From assembly GCA_013433145.1 (NCBI GenBank), contig CM024168.1:5154184-5218183 (forward strand): DNA of 64,000 nt, given 5' to 3'. Of the stretch, positions 10,505 to 23,900 are shown in pieces. How positions within the stretch are numbered: the first letter of the stretch is position 1; every line of letters starts with the position of its first letter. Source of the DNA: Ascaris suum. Lineage: Eukaryota > Nematoda > Chromadorea > Rhabditida > Ascarididae. The notes under the pieces were generated by a model. It did not search any database, was not told the origin of the DNA, and saw nothing but the letters and a program-made list of their open reading frames with translations. The translations under genes were made by a program, and so were the position numbers.

Positions 10505-13500
10505 CTGAATAATTCGGCCTTAATTATAACATAAAAATGATAGAGTTTTTAATAGTACTTAATATAATGCGGCAACTAATCATTAAAGGTACATTGGTTA
10601 TGAGAGTTTCTAAAGCGTCATATATGTGAGTAGAAAATGTATAAAATACTGAAGAAATATAGCTTCAAAAAACTATAACACCTCCCCTAGAAAATAACAT
10701 GTATCATTTTGACGACAAACTGCAGCTACTTCAATCCTTCTCATCCTCCGAGCGCGCTCGACGGCTCCGAAATTCGTGGTCCGACCCCGCAACGTTGAGC
10801 TAGAACGGGTTTTGAATCTCCTCTTGTGTGTGGTGCTTAGGTGCATTAGCTATTTCTCAATGTACATTTCTCTCGGACCGTAAACAGTAAGGGAGACTGG
10901 TAGTCCATATCACTCAAATAGAAATATGGAATTTGTCAAACACGTATATCATTCAAAAACCACAAGTCGGATCGAGTATGCATAGAAATTATGAAATCTG
11001 GAATAAACTTATTCATCTTCCTAAATAGCAGTTACGTGCGTAACCTTTCAAACATGAGAAGTCGGACAATGAGCCTTTGGAATATTTTTGGGTATCTTTG
11101 GTGCGTACTAAAAGACCGAAATCGTTATCTTATTCAGCAAAGATGAGCACATTACATCGAAAATTTGGTTTATTTACTTACTGAGTGCCCGATTTTAACC
11201 AGCCACTCTTCTCAGCTTCTTCCATCATAAGACGACGATTATAGTTCATATCGGCGATTAGGTTGAGCATTTCGGTTGGTCTCGTTGGTGTGCCTTTATC
11301 TGGCCAGTCGAAATAGCAGATGTGAAGCAATTTTCGCTCTGGTTCACTACCGTGTCTGATCTAAACGACTGCAACAATTTACTCAAATTCACTGCCTCAT
11401 CTTGACTTGGAAACAAAAGCTTTCAACCTCAGATTTCAATAACCTTAGGTCAGTTGGCTCTCAGTAGTTCATCAAGCAGTGCAAGCACTGATTCTTAACC
11501 ATAGCAGCAAGCAAATATTTTAAGACAATAAAGCAGTTTGATGAAATAGGTTTTTGCTTTGATAGTGGGTCAGAACAGGTTCAGTTCCGCTCACCACATG
11601 ATTGAAACGATTAGGAGTAGGGGAGGAAGTGCAAAGGACGTCGACCTCCTCCCTTTTTCAATTTTAAAAACAGATGAAATTTTCCCTCTTGTCGAAGCCA
11701 TAGCAACAAGTACTTCAAAGAAAAACAATACACAAGTACTTCATAAAAATTACCAGTTCTTACGTGAACTATACAAAATAACAGTGGAAAACTGCTACAT
11801 TCTTTCTTCGACCAGCACAACACTAAAATCACTCAAAATTAGCCGGAAATCTCCGCAAACAAGTTAGTTGGTCATAATTTCAACGCGAGTTCCTTATTTT
11901 AGTGCATTGATGCTCTGAAACAAGTCTTTCTTCCTGCGATTGATCAAAGCGTTCGAAGTTGGCAAAGGTTTTACGCTACGTTTATTAAATATTCTCTTCT
12001 TAAGAGCAAAAATGCCTTAAATTGTCTCAATGGAAAAAGATCGGAGTAGAATACTCCAAAACAGCACCAAACCAATAACCTTCAAAATAGTGGCGTCGTA
12101 GGTGTCACGAATTTGTTGAGTACCATGGTGCTCGATGGTGTATGCACCAAAATTAACGGTAGTACCATTCTTGATGGGCATATATCGACGGCACTGTTTA
12201 TCGTCGAGTGCAATTAGTGCAACGATTAACACCACATTTTCCTGGAATATCATCGCCCAGAACTGCTCGCTTGTTTGCTCCAAAGGTGCTTGGGTGAGGA
12301 TAAATTTATTCTTCTCGCGAAATCCGTCAACATAGTTTGCATGAAGGAAATCATGTGTACCGTCTGGATGCCTGTAAAACAACTACTGTATCCAATATCC
12401 TTCAACACTGCAAACAATGGTTAGCGATGCTCGCTATGTCTGCAAATTCAAACACATGCCAGTGCATGGGAAACAGTGGTGGGCAACCTTGGAAGTTGAC
12501 TCCGAGAAGCCCATTCATTATGTGGCATCGAAGTGGAATTCGAGGGTGGGCTGCTTGCTTTAGGAGGCAGGATCAAGAAATCGAATTTTTTTTGCACTCG
12601 GGCTTATTAGGGTCCAACACGACCTTTTTTACCCAGCAGTCGAAATAATGATTTCTCCTTGTTTTTAATCCCTAGCTCTTCTTTACCCGTTACAAAAACA
12701 AGAGTCCTAGGAAAAAGTATATGCATAAGTGTCGGGAGCTTTTGACTTGGAGGCTCCGGGCAGAAAACCAGCGCATATTTATTCAGTCCAACTGAAACCG
12801 TCGAGATTCTACTACCAGTCCTCGCGCCGAATACTCTAGTTGGGGATGTGGGGCGCCGATAACGCACCCCACTCATTGATGACTTCCTGGCTAAAAACAC
12901 TTATGATAATGAGAGCTGCCAGCTGTAATGTGTACAACAACGGTGATAACGAACAATTATTGCAGCATGCCGCAGTGTGCCATAATTGCTTATCAGCGCT
13001 AGTTCGCCCCATTTCGTTGATGGGTGGTTTTTTTCTTACTGTTTTTACTGACATGTAGTATCAGGTTATCATCGAATTAGAAAGTATTCCTTTCTTGAAA
13101 TCTAGTTCTAACATTTGGAATGCATTCGCGCTAGTAATGCGACCTAAACGTCTTGTTTAGTGCCCACTACACCATATCCCAAAAATGTGCTACCTCTCTT
13201 CTCACTGCTCCGAAGAACACGTCTACCGTTGTTACAGATCGTGTTCGAATCCTCACCAGCAGTCTATGCGTATAATGCTTTCATGAACACGAAAATTAGT
13301 TCCACTTATTATCTATGGAATCAGTCTTTAACCTCTCATCATGACTTTCAACAAACGATCGGACTGATTATTGAACTTATATCGGTAAATTTAATCGGCA
13401 TCGTCGGGTGCAAAATAATCTTCTAGAAGACATGGAAGCGTTGTTCAGGCCTTTCAGCTACCGTACCTGCTTGGACGGCATAAAGAAATTCGCGAACTTT

Positions 13501-14912
13501 GTGATACACCTGAAAATGGACCGCCGGAGGACGGCTTCAATATTTATTTCGCGATTTTGGTCGCTATTTCTTTATAATTTTTTGAATGAGTTCTATTAGA
13601 TGCTCTCTCGCCAATTATTTCAGTTGTGTCGAATTTTCACAGTGCATTTCGATGTGATATTACAGTTTTGATGTATCACATAATTTCTATTGCAATAAAT
13701 ATTTTATAATTGCGTTCTTTCCGCTCTAAACTCCACTATTCCCGTTCCATTTTTCATTCATCTTGCGGCGAGTTTTCGCTCCTCTTGTGGAGCCGAGGCC
13801 GTAGCTTGGACTCCGAGCACAAGACCTTATCAGGGCCAGAGGGCACGTAATTTTGCCGGAATTGCCGACCATTGTTGGGGAAGTGTTTTTGAGCCGGTCA
13901 AAAAGATCTAAAAGTTTGCATACACCATTGACCTAGAATTTGCAAAGAAAGGACCTACTTGACTTTAACTCGATTCTTGTCGAAACATCGAACGTCTTTG
14001 AAACGATTCAACATCGGATGCGACTCACCAACACTGCAGTTCTCCTTTGTATCTTTGGCGATCACTGTTGTATAGTCAAAGAACAAACTGAAAACGCTCA
14101 TTGAGCATGTCCGTCGTGTGAAACTCGCCAAAGACTCTGTAGCGTCTGCGTCATGAAGAAATTGTCCAGGTTTCAGCACGAACCTGAAAGGTTCTTTTAA
14201 GGTCTAGACGGTATACGGGAGGAGAGGGAGGGGAGGCGATAATGTAACTGAACGCATTTGGCCATGCATCACGATTTCCTTAGCCGCATACAAATCTGCA
14301 TCTACTTTTTTCTTCTCGAGTTTGTTGACTGTACCAGTTGAATGACCAATTGAACATAGCGTTGTTGCTCGCTTGTTGCAATTCTCGGCTTCTTATACCA
14401 GAACTTTTTTATTCAAATTTGTTAGAGAACAGAAAACACATTTTAATAGTTTTCCGAGATAGAGTAGTTTAGGTCGGGATTTAAACCCGATATAGAGAAG
14501 CATATTTTAGAAAGTTGAGGTTTGAATCAAAGATCGTCGCACAAACTCATTAAATATTACCAGGCATTGCTCCGTAACAGTAGATATTATTATAGAGTAG
14601 TTATTTGTTCCTCATATCCACTGCAGCAGTTGAACACATTTCACCCACAATTACCTAGGTAGAATAAGCAAAAAAGGAGCATTGTGTGAAGGAATCTCTT
14701 TGAGTCGTAAAGAAAGGAGGTGCAAATGACTGAAGTTTCGTGTCGACTCACAGTTATGCCGAGCAATAAGTTCTGCTACTCGTTTACCTCGCTGGTGACG
14801 CACACAGAGGAGACTGAAACGAGCTGATCTCGCTGCCACCTGTCGTTGACGATGCAGTCCGTACTTCACTAGAAGGCCCCGTCTTCGATCCTTCATCACC
14901 CATCGCCGACAT
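10216..14912 (-). CDS. Cytoplasmic protein tyrosine phosphatase, 5 exons, 337 aa (complete)
   Basis: This is a classical protein tyrosine phosphatase that hydrolyses phosphotyrosine through a cysteinyl-phosphate intermediate. Coding exons, in gene order, are 14788-14912, 13959-14087, 12080-12371, 11182-11360 and 10216-10504. They total 1014 nt (337 residues and stop) and every split codon joins in frame. Residues 1-41 are a Ser/Thr/Gly-rich leader. The pTyr-recognition loop is NRFKDV (69-74). DFLHANYVDG and FILTQAPL follow, then the WPD loop (YFDWPDKGTP; W201-P202-D203), the P-loop HCLAGVGRSGT (Cys249, Arg255) and the Q-loop QNPEQ (Gln299, Gln303). No signal peptide, membrane segment or extra domain is visible, so it is a single-domain cytosolic enzyme of the kind expanded in nematodes. 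Catalytic residues are all present. Oddities are Phe71 where most PTPs have the KNRY tyrosine, and Leu after the catalytic Cys. The start is the first Met of exon 1; Met4 is an alternative. Confidence 0.9.
11182..11360 (-). CDS. PTP exon 4 (WPD loop)
   Basis: Acceptor TTTAG, donor GTAAGT. The exon encodes LLHICYFDWPDKGTPTRP, the movable loop carrying the general acid Asp203, followed by a helix rich in Met, Glu and Lys. Confidence 0.95.
12080..12371 (-). CDS. PTP exon 3 (core sheet)
   Basis: Acceptor TTTACAG, donor GTTATT. The exon contains DFLHANYVDG, FILTQAPL, FWAMIFQENV and CRRYMPI, which are the conserved core blocks of the PTP fold. Confidence 0.93.
12372..13958. other. PTP intron 2 (1.6 kb)
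   Basis: This is the longest intron of the phosphatase gene. Several short plus-strand ORFs (13160-13599) lie inside it, but none has a recognisable family or splice signals. I see nothing functional. Confidence 0.5.
13959..14087 (-). CDS. PTP exon 2 (pTyr loop)
   Basis: Acceptor TTTTCAG, donor GTAGGT. The exon encodes LFFDYTTVIAKDT... and then NRFKDVRCFDKNRVKV, which is the position of the KNRY...RV motif that sets substrate depth in classical PTPs. Confidence 0.88.
14788..14912 (-). CDS. PTP exon 1 (start)
   Basis: ATG at 14912-14910. The exon encodes 41 residues rich in Ser, Thr and Gly (MSAMGDEGSKTG...), then AG before the donor GTAAAC. The AG joins the T of exon 2 as Ser42. Low conservation is expected here, so the support is the exact phase fit and the total length. 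Confidence 0.75.
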
Positions 14913-15398
14913 TCCAGTCCTCTACCAAGCCAAACCGATCACCGCTCAGAAGAAACCTTACACAATTGATATGTAATCGCCGATTTCTCATATTTATACT
15001 ACCTAAATACGCAAATTTCTTCCAACATGAGCGTAGCACTTTATTCGGTACACAGGTACATATAGTATGCTAAATTAAATTACCTTCATTTTTAGCGTTA
15101 TATCTATAAAGAAGGGAAGTAAAATGAAGAGATGAAAAAGGTGTGGTGAGCGGTATAGATGACAACAGTGAATATATTCAGTACAACTGAAGTACATTGA
15201 TTTTTTCTGCATGGAGATCTATACTGAAATAATTCGTCGCGTTCTGAGAAGCAAATCAGCGATTGTTGAAATACTCAAAAATAATACGAGAAATATACCA
15301 GCTGAATCGTTTATAAAATCTGCAAGTTGCAAATTTCGATGAACTTAAAATATTGACATATGAAGAGGCTAATATTCGAACGGAGAAGAGTGTGAAAT

Positions 15399-15412
15399 GG
15401 GGGGGGGGGGGG
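15399..15412 (+). repeat. G homopolymer, 14 bases
   Basis: An uninterrupted G run followed by a purine-rich GAGAGGGAAGGAGG stretch. Confidence 0.9.
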
Positions 15413-15900
15413 TGAGAAGGGAGGAGCGAGAGAGGGAAGGAGGAAGAAGATCGTGTGAAGGGTAGACCAAGATGGGTTTCTTCCACAAAGAGACACCTAT
15501 TTCAAGGGGTTTCATCTTTTACATTGATGCATGCTATTCATCTTAAATATATTATTTCTTTCTTCTCTTCGGAAATGAGAGGCACTTCACCGTTTATAAT
15601 CGTCGTCGAGTGCAATCCAACTATGTGAAATTGTTAGCTAAATTCCACTGGCTTCCGATTTTGCATTTATTTCGCTCAATTACAGCAAGAAAACTTTGGA
15701 GATTGTTTTCTAAAACGAATCTGCGCGAAACTGTCAAATAAATCATCCTCACTAGGCATCCATAGCGACAAGCAAGAGATCGACTGCATCATATGAAGTG
15801 CTGGTCGGGAAATCATTTTCACTGTGAATCCTGGCGGCGCATTTGTCCGTCTTTGAGCGGCTTGTAATTTTCATCAGCGATCCATGAACAATCATTCCTT

Positions 15901-15939
15901 AGCCATAATCGCCATAATCGCTAAATCAGCCATAATCGT
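15901..15939. repeat. GCCATAATCG short repeat (3 copies)
   Basis: The decamer GCCATAATCG or a near copy occurs three times, two adjacent and one after a short spacer. Confidence 0.6.
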
Positions 15940-18808
15940 TTAATTCAGTGTAATAAAATAATGTCTCTGTAGTCTTTCTATTTTTTATGCATCGATTGTC
16001 CTCGTTCTTTGACAGCGATTAATTTAATCCGACAGGTAGAACATTGAGTGATGATTGGCTTTTATTTTCAAATGGCGCTACGGCCTTGTATTTAAGCAAC
16101 GATTATGGCTTATTTACAAGTAGAAGCATATGGGAGATTGTGCTTCTTTGGATATCCCACTTGCTCAGTCGTCTATTCATTCCTTGCTGCATTGGCATTT
16201 GTATAGAAACTTATTTAGCAAAATTACGTTGCGCACGTTGCACAGGTTGTGTGTTCCATACGTGAAGAATTTGCAATCTGTCTATGACACCGATTGAAGG
16301 CTGTGCACTTCGAAAATCACTAATAAATGCAGTGAGGATGGGAATGATTTTACTCGTTGCAAGTATTTCTATGTCAATATTTGCATACCTGTCGCTGTGT
16401 ACATTTTCGTATTTCCGCTTTTGGCAAATATTCACCTGCAAAGCACGCAGCATACAAATGCAAACTACTTATTATTGGTGCGTTCTGCCTCTGCTTCTGT
16501 GTACCTGTCTGTCTGTGCGTGTATGTGTCTGCCTATCTGTCCGATATTCTCGAAACTGAAATTACCAAATTCGATCGGTACAATATTTTTATCAGCTTGC
16601 AGTTCAATTCATCAATTATAAAGAGAGTTATAGACACCTAAAATCGCTTAAGACTTTCAATATAGATGAATTTCTTGCAGTGGAGCGGTTGGTCAAACAT
16701 TCAGCGATGTGAATTATTTGTTTAAAACAAACCTGTGTACTTTATTGGTTGAATCAAATCGAGACAGAATTATAGTAAATACTTCTTACTTGCTGGCATT
16801 AAATTACTTCTTAATTTATGTGATCGGTTGGTCTCTTTAGTGGATTCATAAAAAGCGTGCATACTGTGCAAATTTCTCCGAAACGATTCTTTTTTTGTTT
16901 CCTCTCGAGACGACATTTCTCGATATCTTTCTTTCTTGTTTGATTGGTTGCGATGGTAGGCCAGGAAATTAGTTTGCTTCAAGCATTTTTTAATTTCGTT
17001 TCAATCATTAAAAATAGCAAAGCGCAAATTTTAGAGTCTTAGGCAGTTCTCTTCAAAAAATTTTTGTCGTTGATGATGTGCAATTCGCAGCAAAACAATG
17101 TCGTTACAGTGGAAATTCATGCAGTCTTCCATGTTTTGTTTGCGTCTCTTTTTGTTATGCTTCTTCCATTTTGCAAAACGATCTAATATTGCATATCACT
17201 CTATTTATTTCATATGTTATTTGTGTTTATTTATACCATAAATTTGAAATATCAATACTTTGCAAAAGTTTCTGGAAAATTGTAGTGTTAATGCAGATAA
17301 CAAAATATCGTGGATTTGAGGATTCTCACCTATGGACGTATTTGCATTAAATTTTTTTCTCGTTCGTAGCAAAATGATTATTTTCACTCATAGAGAATAA
17401 TCATTGCTATCGAGTCGTAAATTTTGCTCATTTAATGCACCTTCGTTTTATAACTGTGACGCAGTGAATAATTAAATGGAAATGGAAATAATTCTTCCGA
17501 TAATGAACATTAATGCCATTAGGTTTCATTGTTTAACAGCATTTACAGGAAAACTTTTGTAGTGAATCAGAATGCTCTAGAGGAGGGAACTCCTCGGCAC
17601 CTTAGTACAAATTTACTTTCTCAAAAATCGGTGAACGGGGAGGGGAAAAGAGTGGGTGAATTGTCCTTCTTATGTGGCCAAGACATTATCGCATCTATAC
17701 ACGTATATGAGCGCCTTTTGCGTGTCCGATTGTTTGTAACTTCAGCTCTGATGCCGTTGAAGATCGCTTTACTTATTAACGCTTTTGGCTTTATTTGGCA
17801 GATTGGCCGCCTACACCAACTTAAAAATTCCTCCTTAATCCTCGAAATGATTTAATGATTTATAAACACTTATATGCATCCACTCGTTTGCTTCCATTAA
17901 CAATTCGTTGAATCACATTGCGCACAGCTCAGTCAATAAAAGACAGAAAAACGACTATTCTGAAAAGATTTGCATGTGCGGCCACTTCGATGAAAATATG
18001 ATAAAATGCACTGTTGGCGTTTCATTTCATTGGTTGTTAGCAACGATGAAAGTGACTGATTAGATGAGAGAAACACAAAGAAAAACACATCTCGTGCCGG
18101 TCACTCTGGCGTGTATTTCCGCTCATTGATTTGAAATTTCAACCAAATTCTTACCGAACTAATTAATCTATAAGTTAGAATTTCAGCAAGTTGTTGTCTC
18201 GCTTAATTGTTATTAGATTCAAATATGGCAAATCTTCAGATTTTTTCATTCCAGTGTGAGGCGAATAAAATGACTCTTTTAACGTCATCGATCTTATGAA
18301 ACGAGACTTCTCTTGGAAAGAAAATAGCCATTCCATCTTCTCAACGAAATTTTGAGTGTCGTTTTTTTTTCCAAATGGAAAAATTTCGCAATAATTTCAA
18401 TAAATTTCACGAGGAAAATTGAACAACTCCGGCTAGCGCTATTGTTAGATAGTTTATTGCTATAGCGCTCTTTTGACATCATCGTAAATGTAATATGGAA
18501 TCGTCTATGTTGTGAAAAAAAATCCAATTTCTCAATCTTCGACACGACTGCATTTTGGCTTATTCAGCTTTCGATAATTATTCAGAGAGAAAAACCTCAA
18601 AAGGTCCCATTTCTATTTTGCGATCTTTTGTTTCTCAATCAAGAATATGTCAATTAGTATGGTGCTATCGAATATGCTGAAATTACTTCATGGTTTTTGT
18701 TCTTTCGAAACATCGAGTCCGCGACTCCTGAAGCAGTCAACGAACATTGAGGTGATTTGAGGATCCGACGAATTTTTTTGCTCGCCAGTAATGTTAGAAC
18801 ATATCTAA

Positions 18809-18976
<168 letters not shown>

Positions 18977-20388
18977 CCAAAGGTTTCTACTGGAAAAGTA
19001 CTCCAGGTGGGAAAATTTTCGATTCAATACGAAAGAGACGGTTTTTCCAGTGGAATATTTGTTCCAAATGCATTTTCTCCTGCAAAATGATTTTCATTCA
19101 CAAATAAACTATCACACTAGGCAATACTGTGCACAATGGATTTTGCTATATTTTCATTTTCAGCCACTCAAATTTCACAGAAAAGGTTTTTTCGCTGTGT
19201 TCGGCACAATGCACAATTTCATAGGTAAAGAGGAGTTTCGTGAGCGTGGAAAACAATCTGACAGCGTTAAAACAACGCATTTCAACATTGAATGATTTTT
19301 TCTCGCAAAGCGAGCGATTGCTTATCGACAAACATCTGTCGCTACTGGCATGAGTCATCCAAGCGAGCGTGTTGTTCTCTCGGCTTATCCACTGTTGTCA
19401 TCCCCCCATTTACACTCTAAAATTAACAAGTTGTCGCGAAATGTACTCTTCTATTGGACCTCTAGTCAGTGCTGTTAATTTAAAAATTCAGAGAAATGAC
19501 TCTTTGTCGACTTTTTTTCACTTCAGAAAATTAAATAACAGTGTGAGATGTGTTCACTTGATATATCTGTCATGTCCAGCAGATCTTGCCAAGTGCATTC
19601 ATAACTTCATAGAGAACTGAAAAGAAATATTTTGTTCAATTCTCGAAGCAAATTTTAGATTTATTCATCGTTGTTACTATTATTTTAAAACGATATGAAA
19701 TATTACAAGTATTATTTCAAAAAAAAGTCGATATTCTCACTTATTAACTAAAGGGCGTTTAGTTAGTGGTAACTTAATATAGGAGGAAATGTTTAACGAA
19801 ACATGTGTATTCTGCTTTAATGTTGTGCCGATAATTTGTTGTGAATAAACATTTCACAAGCAGCCATTGCGTTTTTTTTTTTGGAAAATATCGGCGTAAA
19901 AATTTTTGCATACGAAATTACTGTTGGCAATACAATTGTTTCCATAATGCTCATTTAGAGATTGATCTCAATGCAACTTATTTGGAACACATAAACTTTG
20001 CATCATTTTCCAACTATATGATTTTAGTGCAATAGGCAAGTGCCATATGATCTAGAATAAAAATGTTTGGCTTAATAAAATCACAGTCACTTTTATAGAG
20101 AATGTTGAAAATATAGCATTTTGTCAATGAACACTTCCGAGCCCACTTATAAGACTGTTATAAAATACATAAAATAATGCTTAGCAGATTACGAAGGAAT
20201 AATTCCTCACAATCGTATTTCTAGTGAAAACCTGGTCGTTCAAACCTTCATTGAAAAAATTTCTTTCAATAACCCTCTTATGTATGAAATTTGTTACCTT
20301 AGAAGAGAGGGTTTATTCGCGATTATTACTAAGTTCTACCGAGCGATTCTGGAAGGCATTCTATCAGGTAGAATTGCATCGGTTCGGC

Positions 20389-20532
20389 TAGTTTGGTCAC
20401 CACGTTTTAAGTTTGACGATTGTCCGGTTGCTAGATAGTGGATGAGAGATAGTCCAATATTATGTTGGCGAACGAGCAGTTGAAATAAGTCTGAGCTCAA
20501 AGGAAGGCTAATAAAATGGAGTGACCAAACTG
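20389..20532. repeat. Inverted-repeat pair, possible small foldback element
   Basis: AGTTTGGTCAC at 20390-20400 is the exact reverse complement of GTGACCAAACT at 20521-20531. With about 120 bp between the arms this could be a MITE. No target duplication was identified. Confidence 0.3.
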
Positions 20533-20891
20533 GAGAATTAGTTGAATTTTAAGGACTGTCGCCATTTCGTCGACCTATTCTCTTCACATGAAAGCATGAC
20601 ATTACATTCAAGGAAGCTTTATGATTTGCTTTGGCAACGCCTGTTTGTAATTTGGATAGTTAGTTGAGCTTGCTGTTCACTTATATTTTCCCCATTTCGC
20701 TTACATTGGTGTTTAAACTTTACTTTCTAGACAAGAACCTTATACTAGTTTTCTTTTCAAAATTCTCAGAGTCTTCGTTCAGCAGTTATTGCACCACCCT
20801 TATTTAGTCATTGTGGCTGCTTTTTTGTCGATGTTCTTTCTCTGTTCAAATCACAAAAAACACTCCCTCCTCTTCCACTGGTCGTTAAGGA

Positions 20892-20902
20892 GGGGGGGGG
20901 GG
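20892..20902 (+). repeat. G homopolymer, 11 bases
   Basis: Uninterrupted G run. Confidence 0.9.
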
Positions 20903-23900
20903 CAGTTAATTAGAGTTATGGGGGGAATAGCCGTTAATTTCAAGGATTTTCAGCAAGTCAACAACAGTTAAACAATAAACAAATCTTAGGAGGAACTGAA
21001 TCCTTTACAGCGAGCACCAGAAAGAACAATAGACTTAAGGAGCTTTGAAGAAAATTACCCAAAAATGTAAAATTTTCAGCGTCTTTCCAATCTGGTTACG
21101 GATCATCACAGCCAACCATCCATCGGTCACTAAAATAATATCGTTTAATAGAATCGCTCATTTTCCAAACTTCCATCTCATCACGTAAAGCTTATCCGTG
21201 GTAGAGATTCGATCTCAACCAACACTTTCTGATTATGTTAGCCAGCAGGAAGGGGTACGGTTTCAACTGAGATCTACTGAGTAACTTGCCCATTGGCACG
21301 CCGTCGACTTTGGCTAAAAACAGTGGATAACAAAAATCCCCTAAAACTTATATACTGGGGATATGATTACGTGCTCAGTAATATCTTAAAGAAATCTTGA
21401 AATGCCTTCGTTTCTCAACTCTCTTACATTATTACCACCTATGTTTGAGGTACTGATTGATCAGCGACCACGTTGCCTTTCTCACTTTTGGATGCTCGAA
21501 ACAATATTATAGAACAAATCAACTGAATATAAAAAATTTTCCGGAAAGCTTCCGGTTGCATCTATATTACTGAGCCTTAAGGGCCTCTTCCGACAATTTG
21601 TTTAAACTTAAAGTAGACGAGGATTGCTGTTTAATGACATGGAGCTATCATGTCATATGAAGACAGCGGCAATGCACTGAGAAGTAATCGATTTCTGCTT
21701 TTATTTGTTTGCCAAATGGATGGGACGGTTGGTGCTGCGCATCCAGCTAGGTCCGGCTAGCTTCGGTTGGTCATAGGCTGCATGCTCGATGAGTTCACAA
21801 CCACTAATTCCTATCTTAAAGATACTTCATATCTTTACATAAACACTGGCCTACTAGTAAGTTTGTTTGTGGTTTACTAGTAAATCTGCAAATGATGTGC
21901 TAAGGTGTACCTTAATCTATGAGAATGTGGTAGTCGAAAAAGGAAAGGGATGGGTTTGGGTGGAGAAGGTCGAGATCTCTTCAGTACCTTTATTGGAGTC
22001 AGTGTTGGTGATCGCAGCCCAGCTTTTTTCAACCTAGACCGTACTTGAGGTTGTTACAAAAAAATTTGCTCATTCGCTATTCCTTTCGCTCTTTACTTTC
22101 CCTTAAACTTAACCGAGAAGTCGTCCTCCGTATTAACCATCGGATTCGTGAGTGACTGAAAAAGACCGCTTCTGCAGAAAGGATTTGGCACTGCCACTAT
22201 TAACGGAAAAAGTTCCGCCGAATATTGAATCACACAGTTGACTTCATAGTCTCGCTTTAATTTTCAGTTTATTCTGATCTATGAAATAGTTTGGATTAGT
22301 AGATTGCTTCTCGGCAGTTCAAGTAACGCAATCTCTCTCTATGTATCTTCTAACTTACTGACCATTTTACTGTCTACGATTTGACTAGTTGTTCGAACTC
22401 ACTGACCGATTCATTATTCGTTCAAAAGAGCATCACCATATAGTTTCACTAAAAGCTGTAAATGTTACCTCCCAGTTTTGCGAACTTCTAGTTTATGTTA
22501 TTTTTACCATCATATCGCTTTAGAGAAGTCTATCGTTGCTTTCACATTTTCTTTCTTTAAATAAGAAACACACGCGACAAATATTAACACGTTCCAAGGC
22601 ATGAGTCATTCCTCTTCCAATTTTTTCCCAACGCAGAACTATATTCAACGATTCTCAATTAGTCGTCAAACACTCATTAACGAATCATTCGTCTATGTAG
22701 GAGGAGACACGTAACTCGGATAGTACTTTTATCACACAGCTGCCTCATTCACTTCGTTATCAGCCTAGGAGGTTTTATTTGTGGCACACAGTCTATATTT
22801 CTCTTCTTTTTTTTACAACGACTTTTTTGCTTACTTTTTTATTCGCTGTTTCTTTATCACCTTGATCGTTCCCGTATTGTTTCTTTCACTGCAGTTAGAG
22901 AATTGTTGAATTGAAACGTTTCTTTTGCTTAGTATCCTTTGAAATTGAATAATCATGTATTATTTCTCGAAAAGTCTACTCAAACTAATGGGAATATTAC
23001 TGCGAAGAGAGAGCAAAGGATGAAATGGGGACGAAGTCTTTCTCTTTAACAACGCAAGAGTGTTTTTTCATTAATAAATTGCTAGAACAATTCCAAATTA
23101 CATTAGAAAATTTTGCAAACTTTTCGAGAATTCCACCTAATCTCATGCCCAAATTAAGTTCAGCTTCATTCTCCGCCGTCTTGAGTCGCTCCTCCATAAA
23201 GCCTCTCATCACCACTTAAAGTTGCAGGCTTAAGCGATAATAAAACTTAGCTTCCTTTTTTTGCAATGAATGAAACAAATCAAAATTTGGTATACTCAAA
23301 TAACAGTTCACCTCGTGTAATAAACCTATGGAATCCCAATTAAGGCATAAATATGAGACCACCTAGAATGTAAGATAGTGTTCACACTGTTGCAATATGC
23401 AACGCGCTGTGCCATCCATCCATTCGATCAATAACGACGATTCTGTGTGTGATGGCCGATTGTCATACAGAACGTTCGCATGGGGCCCTCACTGCCATTT
23501 CCCTGTCCCACTGCACACGGACATCCAATCGTCATACGCAGCCCTCTTATGCAGATCGGCTATACCAGATCCGGCAGACGACCTGCGAGGTGTAATTTTT
23601 TTTGGTAGACTGCAAGACCTATAAGAGGTTATTGTGAGGTTTTTATTTGTTTATTTAGCTCAAGTAAGTAGTTTTGATGCAAGTCTTTAAATGAATTCAA
23701 TAAATAAACTCATACTGACCACACTGATTTTTAGTTGTGCTTTAAACATATAATTGAACTATGTATCGAATTGAACACCTTGCTATCATATTTATAACGG
23801 TTGGAACTGAAAACATCTAATTGAATTGAAATGAGGCAGTTAAATGCTTCATCGCTCTCATTTATGCTCATAATTAAAATGCAATAGATCATCTTAACTG

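Noticed and set aside
13230..13245. GTTCGAATCC, a tRNA B-box-like sequence
   Set aside because: No matching A box or acceptor stem upstream.
14465..14485. Minus-strand GGTTTAAATCCCG, a B-box-like sequence
   Set aside because: The surrounding sequence does not fold as a tRNA.
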